Shown here piece by piece: positions 10,049-20,665 of a stretch of DNA of 64,000 bases. The notes under the pieces were generated by a model. The model was not told where the DNA came from and did not search any database. It worked only from the letters and a program-made list of their open reading frames with translations. This stretch comes from Oscheius dolichura (lineage: Eukaryota; Nematoda; Chromadorea; Rhabditida; Rhabditidae): NCBI GenBank assembly GCA_932521035.1, contig OW051496.1, positions 10,044,001 through 10,108,000 on the forward strand, written 5' to 3'. Numbering within the stretch: the stretch's first letter is position 1; each line of letters opens with the position of its first letter. The position numbers and the translations under genes are program-made.

Positions 10049-12526
10049 ATGGCTGCTTCAGCAGAACTTCTCACATGGGCAGAGACTGCCAAACGCGGTT
10101 TGATTGAAGTTTATCTAAAAAATAACAAGTGTTTTTAGAAGGCTTTGACGCTCTACCGGATTGTGAGAAGGTTCACGTGCAAGGACTCTACATCAAGGAG
10201 CTGGTGACCCTCATCCGGGAGAAGGACGAAATCAAGAGCAATCGCTATCGAGATGCCCTCACGGCCGAGGAGGAGGTACGTACAAGACTTTGTAATTCTG
10301 CGATAAAAAAACGCTTTCATGCATTGGATTTTCAAAAGTGCGGGAAAATCTAAATTTGTCATGAAAACTAGCTGAAACCGGCAGTTTTTTAACACCAAGG
10401 GGCCACGATCAGTCATCTTTTTCAGTCAATACATAAAGGAAGCGAGAAACTTTCCCATAACTCATACACAAGGCCATATTGAAATCCAGGAAAATAGTAA
10501 ACAGGGGGCACTCAAATAAGTTTGGTGCGGGTGCCATCCAAGCGGCGCCGGCGCATCCTTTGGAGTTCGTCGCTTTGAGAAATTGCTATTTTGACCCAAA
10601 TTTTAGTCCATTTTTATAGACCGAATGCTTGGTCAATCCATAAGAAAATGGTCGCTTTTGATCTGGTCAAAAACCTGACTCTGACCGGTTGACCGGGCGG
10701 GATTTTGGAACACCCTAGCCGCAATAGTCCTAAACAGCTTTATTTTCTATTCAGTCGATTTCCTTATTACTGTACTTATTTCAGAAAAGCCTCCAGGACA
10801 ATACCGCCATGGGAAACAGTCTCCAAGAAACAGTCGTCAAGCAACAAAGCAAGAAGGAGATCGTCGACCAGAAGGAGAAGGAGCCGGTCAAGAGAAAGAA
10901 GACGCTCAAGGAGAAGGTCAATGAGAAGATATTGTCGGCAGTGAGTAACCTGAAAAAATTTCCGGTATGTTTGAACAAGGAGCGCCCTTTATTTTTTACC
11001 GCTTTATCTTCTCTAAAAGCTATAGTGCCCGCCGATCCGTCATTCTTTCTTGTTGTAAATTTGAATACCGTAGTCGCGCTCCGAGAAGGACGGCATTATA
11101 AAATTATAAGCCCAAGATAAGCCTCGTTTCAGTGAGAATATGGTATTCGTTTCCATGGAAAACTAATCCAGACTAGGTTCTCGACTGGCCGTGCCAGCAT
11201 GGTCCACTTTTGGGGGGACGTCCGTTGAACCTTTTGCCCTTTTCCTGGGTAACGGGCCCTATAAACTATAGTAGGCCTTACTGACACGAGCGCGGTTGGA
11301 AAACTCTTCCCCCAGCCTCGGGCAATTTGCAAATAAGACCTCCTTTTGACGTATGTAGCTGTGCCCCATCTGGAGAAAAGAAATTGCCGATTTTCAAAGC
11401 ATTGTGAGGATTAAACGCCCGAGGATCTCTTCAAAAACCGGCCGCTCTGTTTCCTGGCAGGCTACCGTAATCTCGGGAGCATTGCTATCAATAACTACGA
11501 AAACAAAGCTACTTTTGGAAGAAATTTCGAAGTAAATCAAATGATTAGAAATAGCGGCAGCTGAGCAGTTAAATTATGGGGGTTTAATGGGAAAGAAGAC
11601 CACTTTATGCATGTATCCCCGCCGTTAGCAATGTCTCATCACTTCGTTTCAGATTGCTCTGACGAAATCGATGAAAAAGAAGAAGGAGGTCGAGCTAGAA
11701 ATCAACGAGGCCGCCTTGGATCTCCTTGAAAAGGATCTTGTCCTCCTCACCGGTCGTGAAGCCACAGTATGTACTCTCTTCTTATTCTTACTATATCCAA
11801 TTCTTCAGGTGACCCAGTTGACCGCGGTCGACATCCAGCTACAGAAGCTGGCAGAGGAGGAAGAACGCCTCGGCGTTGAAGTTCGTCCCCGACTGCTTCT
11901 GTCCCCGGAAGAAATGGTGTCGGGCGAACAGAAGATCGTCGTCTTCAACAAGGACGGAAAATTTGGAAAGAGGATATCCAGCCAGCTTGGTGTCCTGAAG
12001 GCAAAAGGAGAAAGCAAGGCCAAGAGGGACAACGTCCAACTGAATCCCGAGATGCCAGTAACCTTTTTCTACAAGAGGAAGGAAGCGCTACAGTCCGAGG
12101 TACGGCTATTAAATAATTAAACTTATGAACTCATTACAGATCTTTGATCCGATGCTTACTGTCATCGCAGAAGAATATGCCAAGCCGAGGTACTTGAATG
12201 TACCGGTCATCAAGATAACAGATGTTGTGGATATTTGGAATGAAGGGATTGGCCTCAATGGACATGTCAAATGGTGTCTCCAGCTGAAGCAGGCAGTTCC
12301 GATGAAAATGAAGTTTATTGGTGATACTCGGCCGGCGTGCGACAAGGACGACATCGACTTCTATGGCCGTTCTCTCAATCGTCCAACGAGCTACTCAAAA
12401 ACCATGGTAAAGGATCAATGCGTTTGGTTCTACCTGCCCAAAGGATCGGATACGACGGTCTACGCCAGCGGGATGCATGCCGGATGCACGTTCGGAGCCG
12501 ACATTCCCCTCCATCCTGCTCTGTGA
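10049..12526 (+). CDS. Unrecognised Lys/Glu-rich protein, cassette gene 1, copy A
   Basis: Exons 10139-10275, 10785-10940, 11653-11766, 11809-12099 and 12140-12526 join in phase with canonical borders and yield about 361 residues. The first half is highly charged and probably helical (DQKEKEPVKRKKTLKEK; LQKLAEEEERLG). The last 130 residues form a globular, non-repetitive segment with WNEGIGLNGHVKWCLQLK and CVWFYLPKGSD and end at PLHPAL. I do not recognise the family. A likely first exon at 10049-10108 (MAASAELLTWAETAK) is separated by a 30-base intron with canonical GT-AG ends, but that join shifts the frame by one. The 5' end is therefore uncertain: either a non-canonical donor one base later or a mutation. 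AATAAA lies at 12571. The same exons are intact in copies B and C. Confidence 0.65.
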
Positions 12527-12771
12527 GGTCAAGCCAATCGTAAGCCTCCATGTGATATGCTTATTTATACAATAAATTTGTCCGTAAAGCGCTGTTATCT
12601 TCCATTTTCCTCCATCTACATTAGTTTCAATGGCACATTCTGAAAAAGAAGCATTAGTTTAAAGCTGATGGAAGAGGCAGGTTAGAAACTACTCTGGAGA
12701 AAAGAAGAGAAGACAGCAATCATCCAAATGGCCAGAGAAAATAGCAAAGACTTCATCTTCTTGCCAGCCAT
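12395..12771 (-). CDS. Possible small secreted protein antisense to gene 1, copy A
   Basis: On the minus strand an ATG (12769-12771) opens a 79-base exon (12693-12771) coding a short hydrophobic leader (MAGKKMKSLLFSLAIWMIAV). GTAGTT starts a 53-base intron ending CTTTTTCAG. Exon 2 (12395-12639) continues in phase to a TGA, for about 107 residues. It contains G-Q-I-Y-C-x-x-K, faintly like the start of nematode transthyretin-like proteins, but the rest overlaps antisense the last exon of gene 1 and shows no family features. The leader and splice sites are convincing; the overlap is not. It could be a degraded gene or chance. Confidence 0.3.
12571..12576 (+). promoter_or_regulatory. Polyadenylation signal of cassette gene 1
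   Basis: AATAAA 45 bases after the stop codon of gene 1, a normal distance in nematodes. Conserved in copies B and C. Confidence 0.6.
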
Positions 12772-13137
12772 CACATTTGCTGGAACAGTATCGAATTAAC
12801 CAACGATACCATAGATTAGAAAACGAAACACTACAGACATTGAAAACTAACCCGGGAGCTGTCCTGCCGTCTTCTGCCCAAACTCGTGTTCCAGAAATAG
12901 AGAGAGAAATCCAGTATAACCAATAATTCCAGTATTATTTATAATTCCAGTAAGTATTACATCCCTGGAAAACAGTCGGGAAAGCGAAAAAGAAAAGCCA
13001 GTTTACGTCAATCCAACAAGATTTTGACCAGAATGGTCAGAATAGACCGGACAACTGGACAACTGGACAACTTTCCGTCGAATTCTCGTCAACCTACAAC
13101 ATTTTGCCTTCTGTTCATTCCACTTCGAATTGCTTCA
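12577..13137. other. Spacer between the two cassette genes
   Basis: It contains the leader exon of the possible antisense gene, a run of three GGACAACT-type repeats near 13049-13072, and repeated TTCCAGTA words near 12928-12955. The spacing (about 600 bases, same strand) is too long for a typical nematode operon, so separate promoters are likelier. Confidence 0.4.
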
Positions 13138-15143
13138 ATGGCGGTTGCTACCGTCATCGTCAGCAGTTTCCTGGCTGTAGCTGTCCTCGCCCTGCTTGGC
13201 TACTGGTGGAAAAGACCGTCGTGGCCGGCGCCAACCGAGGACGCCACCGCCACTGGAGAGTCGCGGCCCGTACCCGAAGATTGAGCGTCCTCCTGACCGG
13301 GAGAGTTTCCTCGAGATGATGGATAAGCTGTCGGGCTTTGTCAAGAGCTACATGAAGTGCCCGGAACAGTACCCGGTGTCGAATGACTGCCTGCCCGGCT
13401 TCCTCTACCAGCGTCTGGACACGCATCCGCCCGCCAGGCCCGTCTCCTTCGATGTCATTATGCAAGATTTTGAAAAGTTCATCATTCCCGGGGTAAGACC
13501 AGTTTAACCTTGTCTATTTACAAAAACGGGCGCAAAGCTACCGCATTCAAGCGAAATGGCCCCTTTCGTAGGCACGCCCTGTTGCCGGCCGATACCTTTC
13601 AACTGTTACCAATCTCCTGATTTCAGATGACGCACTACAAGCACCCGCGCTACCTGGCCTCAAACGTGCTGTCCCGTTCCGTCCCGGACATTATTGGCGA
13701 GGTTCTGGCCGTGCACATCGGCTCTCCTGGATTCATCTACGACGCCTCGCCGGCGGTTGCTGAAATGCAAGTAGCTATGCTCAACTGGGCTGGAAGGGCC
13801 CTCGGCATCCCGGAGCGATTCTTCTTCTATGCCAATAGTGAGACATGCCAGGGAGGAGCCTCTTTCCAGGTGGGACCTCTGGCTCATTTCCCATCGTAAT
13901 CCGATTTTCTAGGAGTCGATTGGCGACAGTACACTGTGCGCCCTGATGGTGGCTCGAGTCTTCGCCACAAATCAGCAATACATCCATTCGGGACAGATCG
14001 ACAAGAAGGACAACTTCCTCTTCGCCGAGGCCACCAGCAAGTCCGTGCCCGAGCACCACTCCGTCTACGGGAAGCTGTGCGTCTACGCGAGTAGCGAAGG
14101 CCACTCGACGCTGGACAAGCAATGCCGTCTGGCGATGCTCCGGCTGCGAAGGATCCCGGCCCTCGCGGAGAATGGCTACGGGATGACGGCCAAGCAGGTG
14201 GAGAAGATGATCAAGAAGGACGTGACCCTGGGCCGGATCCCCTGCTGCATCGTCATCACCCTCGGAACGGATGGTATCTTGGCCAACGACGAGCTCGGCC
14301 GGATCGGCCGCCTCGGACAGAAATACAACCGCTGGATCCATGCGATGGCTCATAACGCGTCCTCGTTCTGGCTGGAGCCGCACGAGGAGCCGAAGTTCCG
14401 AGATGGGGGCCAAGCTTCGGCTCAGGTAGCGGTTACGGTCACCTCCACAGTACAGGAAGGGGAAGACTTGGTTGGTGTCGTTGTCGGCGTAGTACTGTAA
14501 ACGAATTTTTATATAAAAATTGGGGGCGATGCATGAAGTCAGCTCAATTCTACAGTATAAACCTCCTGCTCTAGACCCTGGGAAGGTCAAAATGGCAAAA
14601 TTCGACCCCAGAGGCGACCCCTGATTCCGGGCGGGGTCTCAAGCGGATGCGGGAGCATGTCAACCAGATCTGCCGCCTGACTGCCTTCTTCGAGGAGAGG
14701 CTCTCCTCCAACGAGAATGTCCGCGTCTTTGGTGGCCGTGTCCTGAACTGCTTCTGCTTCACCTACATCGAAAAGGGACTCTCCCCGGCCGAGTTGGCCA
14801 AGTATACTCGTCTTCTGGGCATCTTCATCAACGAGTCGCATAGGCTCTTCCTGAAGATTACCAACGTCGCCGGGGCCGTCGTCCTCTCCGTCAGCATCAG
14901 CTACGAGGACACCACGACGCAGCTCCTCGACGAGATGTACACCGATCTGAAGGAGCTGATCGCCATCTTTAAGGAGAAGAAAAACGACCCGACGCTGCTC
15001 AAATTCCCGCCCGAGCTGAATTTGACATCGTCCGAGTCGACGATCCTGACACCGCTCTGGACGGCGTCACCACGGCCATCAGCAGCACGGGAGCCCACGT
15101 CAAAGAAGTCGGACTGCCAGCTGCCGCTCAGAAGCCCCAGTAG
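13138..15143 (+). pseudogene. Group II PLP decarboxylase-like, no catalytic lysine, copy A
   Basis: Exons 13138-13492, 13627-13869, 13913-14425 and 14575-15143. The family (aromatic amino acid, histidine and tyrosine decarboxylases) is clear from MTHYKHPRYLAS, GSPGFIYDASPAVAEM, the PLP-stacking His in SSEGHSTLDK, and the C-terminal domain from MREHVNQICRL. Three defects are visible. The frame changes by one base near 13250-13265. The HVDAAYAG-type PLP aspartate site reads HAMAHNAS, and the roughly 100 residues after it, including the HKW lysine, are absent; the 149-base intron is too short to hide them. The frame also changes at about 15005-15011, after which a natural-looking tail ends at the TAG at 15141. 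The ATG at 13138 gives a hydrophobic segment of about 20 residues then WWKR, a signal-anchor unusual for this family; ATG 13316 would give the usual cytosolic N-terminus. It cannot decarboxylate as read. Confidence 0.8.
14402..14494 (-). other. Antisense Kunitz-like fragment in decarboxylase gap
   Basis: On the minus strand, TTTACAG at the upstream edge is followed by an open stretch whose spacing recalls a Kunitz inhibitor domain: YYADNDTNQ, then FPFLY, CGGDRNRYLS. Two of the expected cysteines are replaced and no first half is present. It occupies exactly the place where the decarboxylase lost its lysine segment. It recurs at 16088-16180, 40546-40638 and 63000 (approximately). Resemblance is by eye only. 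Confidence 0.25.
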
Positions 15144-15276
15144 AGTGATACACACAGTATTTTTTATGTAATATAAAGCTGGCTCATAAATTGTTTTGGT
15201 TTAGTCGTGAGTTTATTGATATGACGTTTATGACGTTTACTTTTCCCAATTTCGTCTCCCCCGTCTTGTCATTTAC

Positions 15277-15502
15277 TAGGGCAACATCTACATGTTGCCG
15301 AACCACGGCAAATCAGAAGCAACTACGGTAGGGCAACATCTACATGTTGCCGAACCACCACAAATCAGAGGCAACTACGGTAGGGCAACATCTACATGTT
15401 GCCGGACCACGGCAAATCAGAAGCAACTACGGTAGGGCAACATCTACATGTTGCCGAACCACCACAAATCAGAGGCAACTACGGTAGGGCAACATCTACA
15501 TG
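15277..15502 (-). repeat. Short hairpin minisatellite between copies A and B
   Basis: About 4.3 units of the 52-base satellite, here as the reverse complement of the big arrays (loop reads CTAC, not GTAG). It follows the right edge of copy A directly and breaks off inside a hairpin (ACATCTACATG) where copy B begins. One unit has the variant CCGGACC. Confidence 0.95.
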
Positions 15503-17444
15503 ATGGCCGTGGTGACGCCGTCCAGAGCGGTGTCAGGATCGTCGACTCGGACGATGTCAAATTCAGCTCGGGCGGGAATTTGAGCAGCGTCGGGTCGTTT
15601 TTCTTCTCCTTAAAGATGGCGATCAGCTCCTTCAGATCGGTGTACATCTCGTCGAGAAGCTGCATCGTGGTGTCCTCGTAGCTGATGCTGACGGAAAGGA
15701 CGACGGCCCCAGCGACGTTGGTAATCTTCAGGAAGAGCCTATGCGACTCGTTGATGAAGATGCCCAGAAGACGAGTATACTTGGCCAACTCGGCCGGGGA
15801 GAGTCCCTTTTCGAAGTAGGTGAAGCAGAAGCAGTTCAGGACACGGCCACCAAAGACGCGGACATTCTCGTTGGAGGAGAGCCTCTCCTCGAAGAAGGCA
15901 GTCAGGCGGCAGATCTGGTTGACATGCTCCCGCATCCGCTTGAGACCCCGCCCGGAATCAGGGGTCGCCTCTGGGGTCGAATTTTGCCATTTTGACCTTC
16001 CCAGGGTCTAGAGCAGGAGGTTTATACTGTAGAATTGAGCTGACTTCATGCATCGCCCCCAATTTTTATATAAAAATTCGTTTACAGTACTACGCCGACA
16101 ACGACACCAACCAAGTCTTCCCCTTCCTGTACTGTGGAGGTGACCGTAACCGCTACCTGAGCCGAAGCTTGGCCCCCATCTCGGAACTTCGGCTCCTCGT
16201 GCGGCTCCAGCCAGAACGAGGACGCGTTATGAGCCATCGCATGGATCCAGCGGTTGTATTTCTGTCCGAGGCGGCCGATCCGGCCGAGCTCGTCGTTGGC
16301 CAAGATACCATCCGTTCCGAGGGTGATGACGATGCAGCAGGGGATCCGGCCCAGGGTCACGTCCTTCTTGATCATCTTCTCCACCTGCTTGGCCGTCATC
16401 CCGTAGCCATTCTCCGCGAGGGCCGGGATCCTTCGCAGCCGGAGCATCGCCAGACGGCATTGCTTGTCCAGCGTCGAGTGGCCTTCGCTACTCGCGTAGA
16501 CGCACAGCTTCCCGTAGACGGAGTGGTGCTCGGGCACGGACTTGCTGGTGGCCTCGGCGAAGAGGAAGTTGTCCTTCTTGTCGATCTGTCCCGAATGGAT
16601 GTATTGCTGATTTGTGGCGAAGACTCGAGCCACCATCAGGGCGCACAGTGTACTGTCGCCAATCGACTCCTAGAAAATCGGATTACGATGGGAAATGAGC
16701 CAGAGGTCCCACCTGGAAAGAGGCTCCTCCCTGGCATGTCTCACTATTGGCATAGAAGAAGAATCGCTCCGGGATGCCGAGGGCCCTTCCAGCCCAGTTG
16801 AGCATAGCTACTTGCATTTCAGCAACCGCCGGCGAGGCGTCGTAGATGAATCCAGGAGAGCCGATGTGCACGGCCAGAACCTCGCCAATAATGTCCGGGA
16901 CGGAACGGGACAGCACGTTTGAGGCCAGGTAGCGCGGGTGCTTGTAGTGCGTCATCTGAAATCAGGAGATTGGTAACAGTTGAAAGGTATCGGCCGGCAA
17001 CAGGGCGTGCCTACGAAAGGGGCCATTTCGCTTGAATGCGGTAGCTTTGCGCCCGTTTTTGTAAATAGACAAGGTTAAACTGGTCTTACCCCGGGAATGA
17101 TGAACTTTTCAAAATCTTGCATAATGACATCGAAGGAGACGGGCCTGGCGGGCGGATGCGTGTCCAGACGCTGGTAGAGGAAGCCGGGCAGGCAGTCATT
17201 CGACACCGGGTACTGTTCCGGGCACTTCATGTAGCTCTTGACAAAGCCCGACAGCTTATCCATCATCTCGAGGAAACTCTCCCGGTCAGGAGGACGCTCA
17301 ATCTTCGGGTACGGGCCGCGACTCTCCAGTGGCGGTGGCGTCCTCGGTTGGCGCCGGCCACGACGGTCTTTTCCACCAGTAGCCAAGCAGGGCGAGGACA
17401 GCTACAGCCAGGAAACTGCTGACGATGACGGTAGCAACCGCCAT
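15503..17444 (-). pseudogene. Decarboxylase-like pseudogene, copy B (3' truncated)
   Basis: Exons on the minus strand: 17090-17444, 16713-16955, 16157-16669 and 15503-16007. It has the same first frameshift, the same HAMAHNAS site and the same missing lysine segment as copy A. The last exon is cut at 15503 and its frame runs on into satellite, adding about 18 unrelated residues. Two of its private base changes alter residues (Ile to Phe and Thr to Met) in the C-terminal domain. Confidence 0.85.
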
Positions 17445-17810
17445 TGAAGCAATTCGAAGTGGAATGAACAGAAGGCAAAATGTTGTAGGTTGACGAGAAT
17501 TCGACGGAAAGTTGTCCAGTTGTCCAGTTGTCCGGTCTATTCTGACCATTCTGGTCAAAATCTTGTTGGATTGACGTAAACTGGCTTTTCTTTTTCGCTT
17601 TCCCGACTGTTTTCCAGGGATGTAATACTTACTGGAATTATAAATAATACTGGAATTATTGGTTATACTGGATTTCTCTCTCTATTTCTGGAACACGAGT
17701 TTGGGCAGAAGACGGCAGGACAGCTCCCGGGTTAGTTTTCAATGTCTGTAGTGTTTCGTTTTCTAATCTATGGTATCGTTGGTTAATTCGATACTGTTCC
17801 AGCAAATGTG

Positions 17811-18187
17811 ATGGCTGGCAAGAAGATGAAGTCTTTGCTATTTTCTCTGGCCATTTGGATGATTGCTGTCTTCTCTTCTTTTCTCCAGAGTAGTTTCTAA
17901 CCTGCCTCTTCCATCAGCTTTAAACTAATGCTTCTTTTTCAGAATGTGCCATTGAAACTAATGTAGATGGAGGAAAATGGAAGATAACAGCGCTTTACGG
18001 ACAAATTTATTGTATAAATAAGCATATCACATGGAGGCTTACGATTGGCTTGACCTCACAGAGCAGGATGGAGGGGAATGTCGGCTCCGAACGTGCATCC
18101 GGCATGCATCCCGCTGGCGTAGACCGTCGTATCCGATCCTTTGGGCAGGTAGAACCAAACGCATTGATCCTTTACCATGGTTTTTGA
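17811..18187 (+). CDS. Possible small secreted protein, copy B
   Basis: Exons 17811-17889 and 17943-18187, the same two-exon arrangement as in copy A: hydrophobic leader, GTAGTT donor and CTTTTTCAG acceptor. The second exon overlaps antisense the last exon of gene 1. Support is no better than in copy A. Confidence 0.28.
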
Positions 18188-20665
18188 GTAGCTCGTTGGA
18201 CGATTGAGAGAACGGCCATAGAAGTCGATGTCGTCCTTGTCGCACGCCGGCCGAGTATCACCAATAAACTTCATTTTCATCGGAACTGCCTGCTTCAGCT
18301 GGAGACACCATTTGACATGTCCATTGAGGCCAATCCCTTCATTCCAAATATCCACAACATCTGTTATCTTGATGACCGGTACATTCAAGTACCTCGGCTT
18401 GGCATATTCTTCTGCGATGACAGTAAGCATCGGATCAAAGATCTGTAATGAGTTCATAAGTTTAATTATTTAATAGCCGTACCTCGGACTGTAGCGCTTC
18501 CTTCCTCTTGTAGAAAAAGGTTACTGGCATCTCGGGATTCAGTTGGACGTTGTCCCTCTTGGCCTTGCTTTCTCCTTTTGCCTTCAGGACACCAAGCTGG
18601 CTGGATATCCTCTTTCCAAATTTTCCGTCCTTGTTGAAGACGACGATCTTCTGTTCGCCCGACACCATTTCTTCCGGGGACAGAAGCAGTCGGGGACGAA
18701 CTTCAACGCCGAGGCGTTCTTCCTCCTCTGCCAGCTTCTGTAGCTGGATGTCGACCGCGGTCAACTGGGTCACCTGAAGAATTGGATATAGTAAGAATAA
18801 GAAGAGAGTACATACTGTGGCTTCACGACCGGTGAGGAGGACAAGATCCTTTTCAAGGAGATCCAAGGCGGCCTCGTTGATTTCTAGCTCGACCTCCTTC
18901 TTCTTTTTCATCGATTTCGTCAGAGCAATCTGAAACGAAGTGATGAGACATTGCTAACGGCGGGGATACATGCATAAAGTGGTCTTCTTTCCCATTAAAC
19001 CCCCATAATTTAACTGCTCAGCTGCCGCTATTTCTAATCATTTGATTTACTTCGAAATTTCTTCCAAAAGTAGCTTTGTTTTCGTAGTTATTGATAGCAA
19101 TGCTCCCGAGATTACGGTAGCCTGCCAGGAAACAGAGCGGCCGGTTTTTGAAGAGATCCTCGGGCGTTTAATCCTCACAATGCTTTGAAAATCGGCAATT
19201 TCTTTTCTCCAGATGGGGCACAGCTACATACGTCAAAAGGAGGTCTTATTTGCAAATTGCCCGAGGCTGGGGGAAGAGTTTTCCAACCGCGCTCGTGTCA
19301 GTAAGGCCTACTATAGTTTATAGGGCCCGTTACCCAGGAAAAGGGCAAAAGGTTCAACGGACGTCCCCCCAAAAGTGGACCATGCTGGCACGGCCAGTCG
19401 AGAACCTAGTCTGGATTAGTTTTCCATGGAAACGAATACCATATTCTCACTGAAACGAGGCTTATCTTGGGCTTATAATTTTATAATGCCGTCCTTCTCG
19501 GAGCGCGACTACGGTATTCAAATTTACAACAAGAAAGAATGACGGATCGGCGGGCACTATAGCTTTTAGAGAAGATAAAGCGGTAAAAAATAAAGGGCGC
19601 TCCTTGTTCAAACATACCGGAAATTTTTTCAGGTTACTCACTGCCGACAATATCTTCTCATTGACCTTCTCCTTGAGCGTCTTCTTTCTCTTGACCGGCT
19701 CCTTCTCCTTCTGGTCGACGATCTCCTTCTTGCTTTGTTGCTTGACGACTGTTTCTTGGAGACTGTTTCCCATGGCGGTATTGTCCTGGAGGCTTTTCTG
19801 AAATAAGTACAGTAATAAGGAAATCGACTGAATAGAAAATAAAGCTGTTTAGGACTATTGCGGCTAGGGTGTTCCAAAATCCCGCCCGGTCAACCGGTCA
19901 GAGTCAGGTTTTTGACCAGATCAAAAGCGACCATTTTCTTATGGATTGACCAAGCATTCGGTCTATAAAAATAAAATTTCCTTATTACAAAAAAAAAATT
20001 TGGGTCAAAATAGCAATTTCTCAAAGCGACGAACTCCAAAGGCGACCATTTTCTTATGGATTGACCAAGCATTCGGTCTATAAAAATAAAATTTCCTTAT
20101 TACAAAAAAAAAATTTGGGTCAAAATAGCAATTTCTCAAAGCGACGAACTCCAAAGGATGCGCCGGCGCCGCTTGGATGGCACCCGCACCAAACTTATTT
20201 GAGTGCCCCCTGTTTACTATTTTCCTGGATTTCAATATGGCCTTGTGTATGAGTTATGGGAAAGTTTCTCGCTTCCTTTATGTATTGACTGAAAAAGATG
20301 ACTGATCGTGGCCCCTTGGTGTTAAAAAACTGCCGGTTTCAGCTAGTTTTCATGACAAATTTAGATTTTCCCGCACTTTTGAAAATCCAATGCATGAAAG
20401 CGTTTTTTTATCGCAGAATTACAAAGTCTTGTACGTACCTCCTCCTCGGCCGTGAGGGCATCTCGATAGCGATTGCTCTTGATTTCGTCCTTCTCCCGGA
20501 TGAGGGTCACCAGCTCCTTGATGTAGAGTCCTTGCACGTGAACCTTCTCACAATCCGGTAGAGCGTCAAAGCCTTCTAAAAACACTTGTTATTTTTTAGA
20601 TAAACTTCAATCAAACCGCGTTTGGCAGTCTCTGCCCATGTGAGAAGTTCTGCTGAAGCAGCCAT
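18056..20665 (-). CDS. Unrecognised Lys/Glu-rich protein, cassette gene 1, copy B
   Basis: Minus-strand exons 20439-20575, 19642-19797, 18816-18929, 18483-18773 and 18056-18442, with the tentative first exon at 20606-20665. The coding exons match copy A. The intron between the first two long exons is 132 bases longer, because of a 115-base tandem duplication and a T-rich insertion. The same frame problem at the 30-base first intron is present. Confidence 0.62.
19927..20156. repeat. 115-base tandem duplication in intron (copy B)
   Basis: Two adjacent, apparently identical 115-base units starting GCGACCATTTTCTTATGG, each with a run of nine or ten A. Copy A has a single, different version of this stretch. 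The unit includes a short piece of sequence resembling a transposon end (GGTGTTCCAAAATCCCGCCC lies just upstream). Confidence 0.9.

Larger units (their letters stand above)
9465..15276 (+). repeat. Duplicated two-gene cassette, copy A
   Basis: Left edge (ACTTAAAATTCC) and right edge (CTTGTCATTTAC) are set by where similarity to inverted copies B and C begins and stops. Copy A lacks the 115-base tandem duplication seen in intron 2 of the first gene in B and C. It is joined on its left to single-copy sequence, so it is the best candidate for the original locus. No terminal inverted repeats, transposase or reverse transcriptase are visible, so it behaves as a segmental duplication, not a transposon. 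Confidence 0.9.

Noticed and set aside
10049-13137. Operon of the two cassette genes
   Set aside because: The spacer is about 600 bases, far longer than the roughly 100 typical of nematode operons, and no SL2-type context is evident.
13781-14590. 269-codon open frame antisense to the decarboxylase (also in B, C and D)
   Set aside because: Mostly the GC-rich shadow of decarboxylase exons 2 and 3. Only the short Kunitz-like stretch within it is worth noting.
9465-15276. Cassette as a DNA transposon
   Set aside because: No terminal inverted repeats at the two edges, no transposase or helicase frame, and no target duplication visible.
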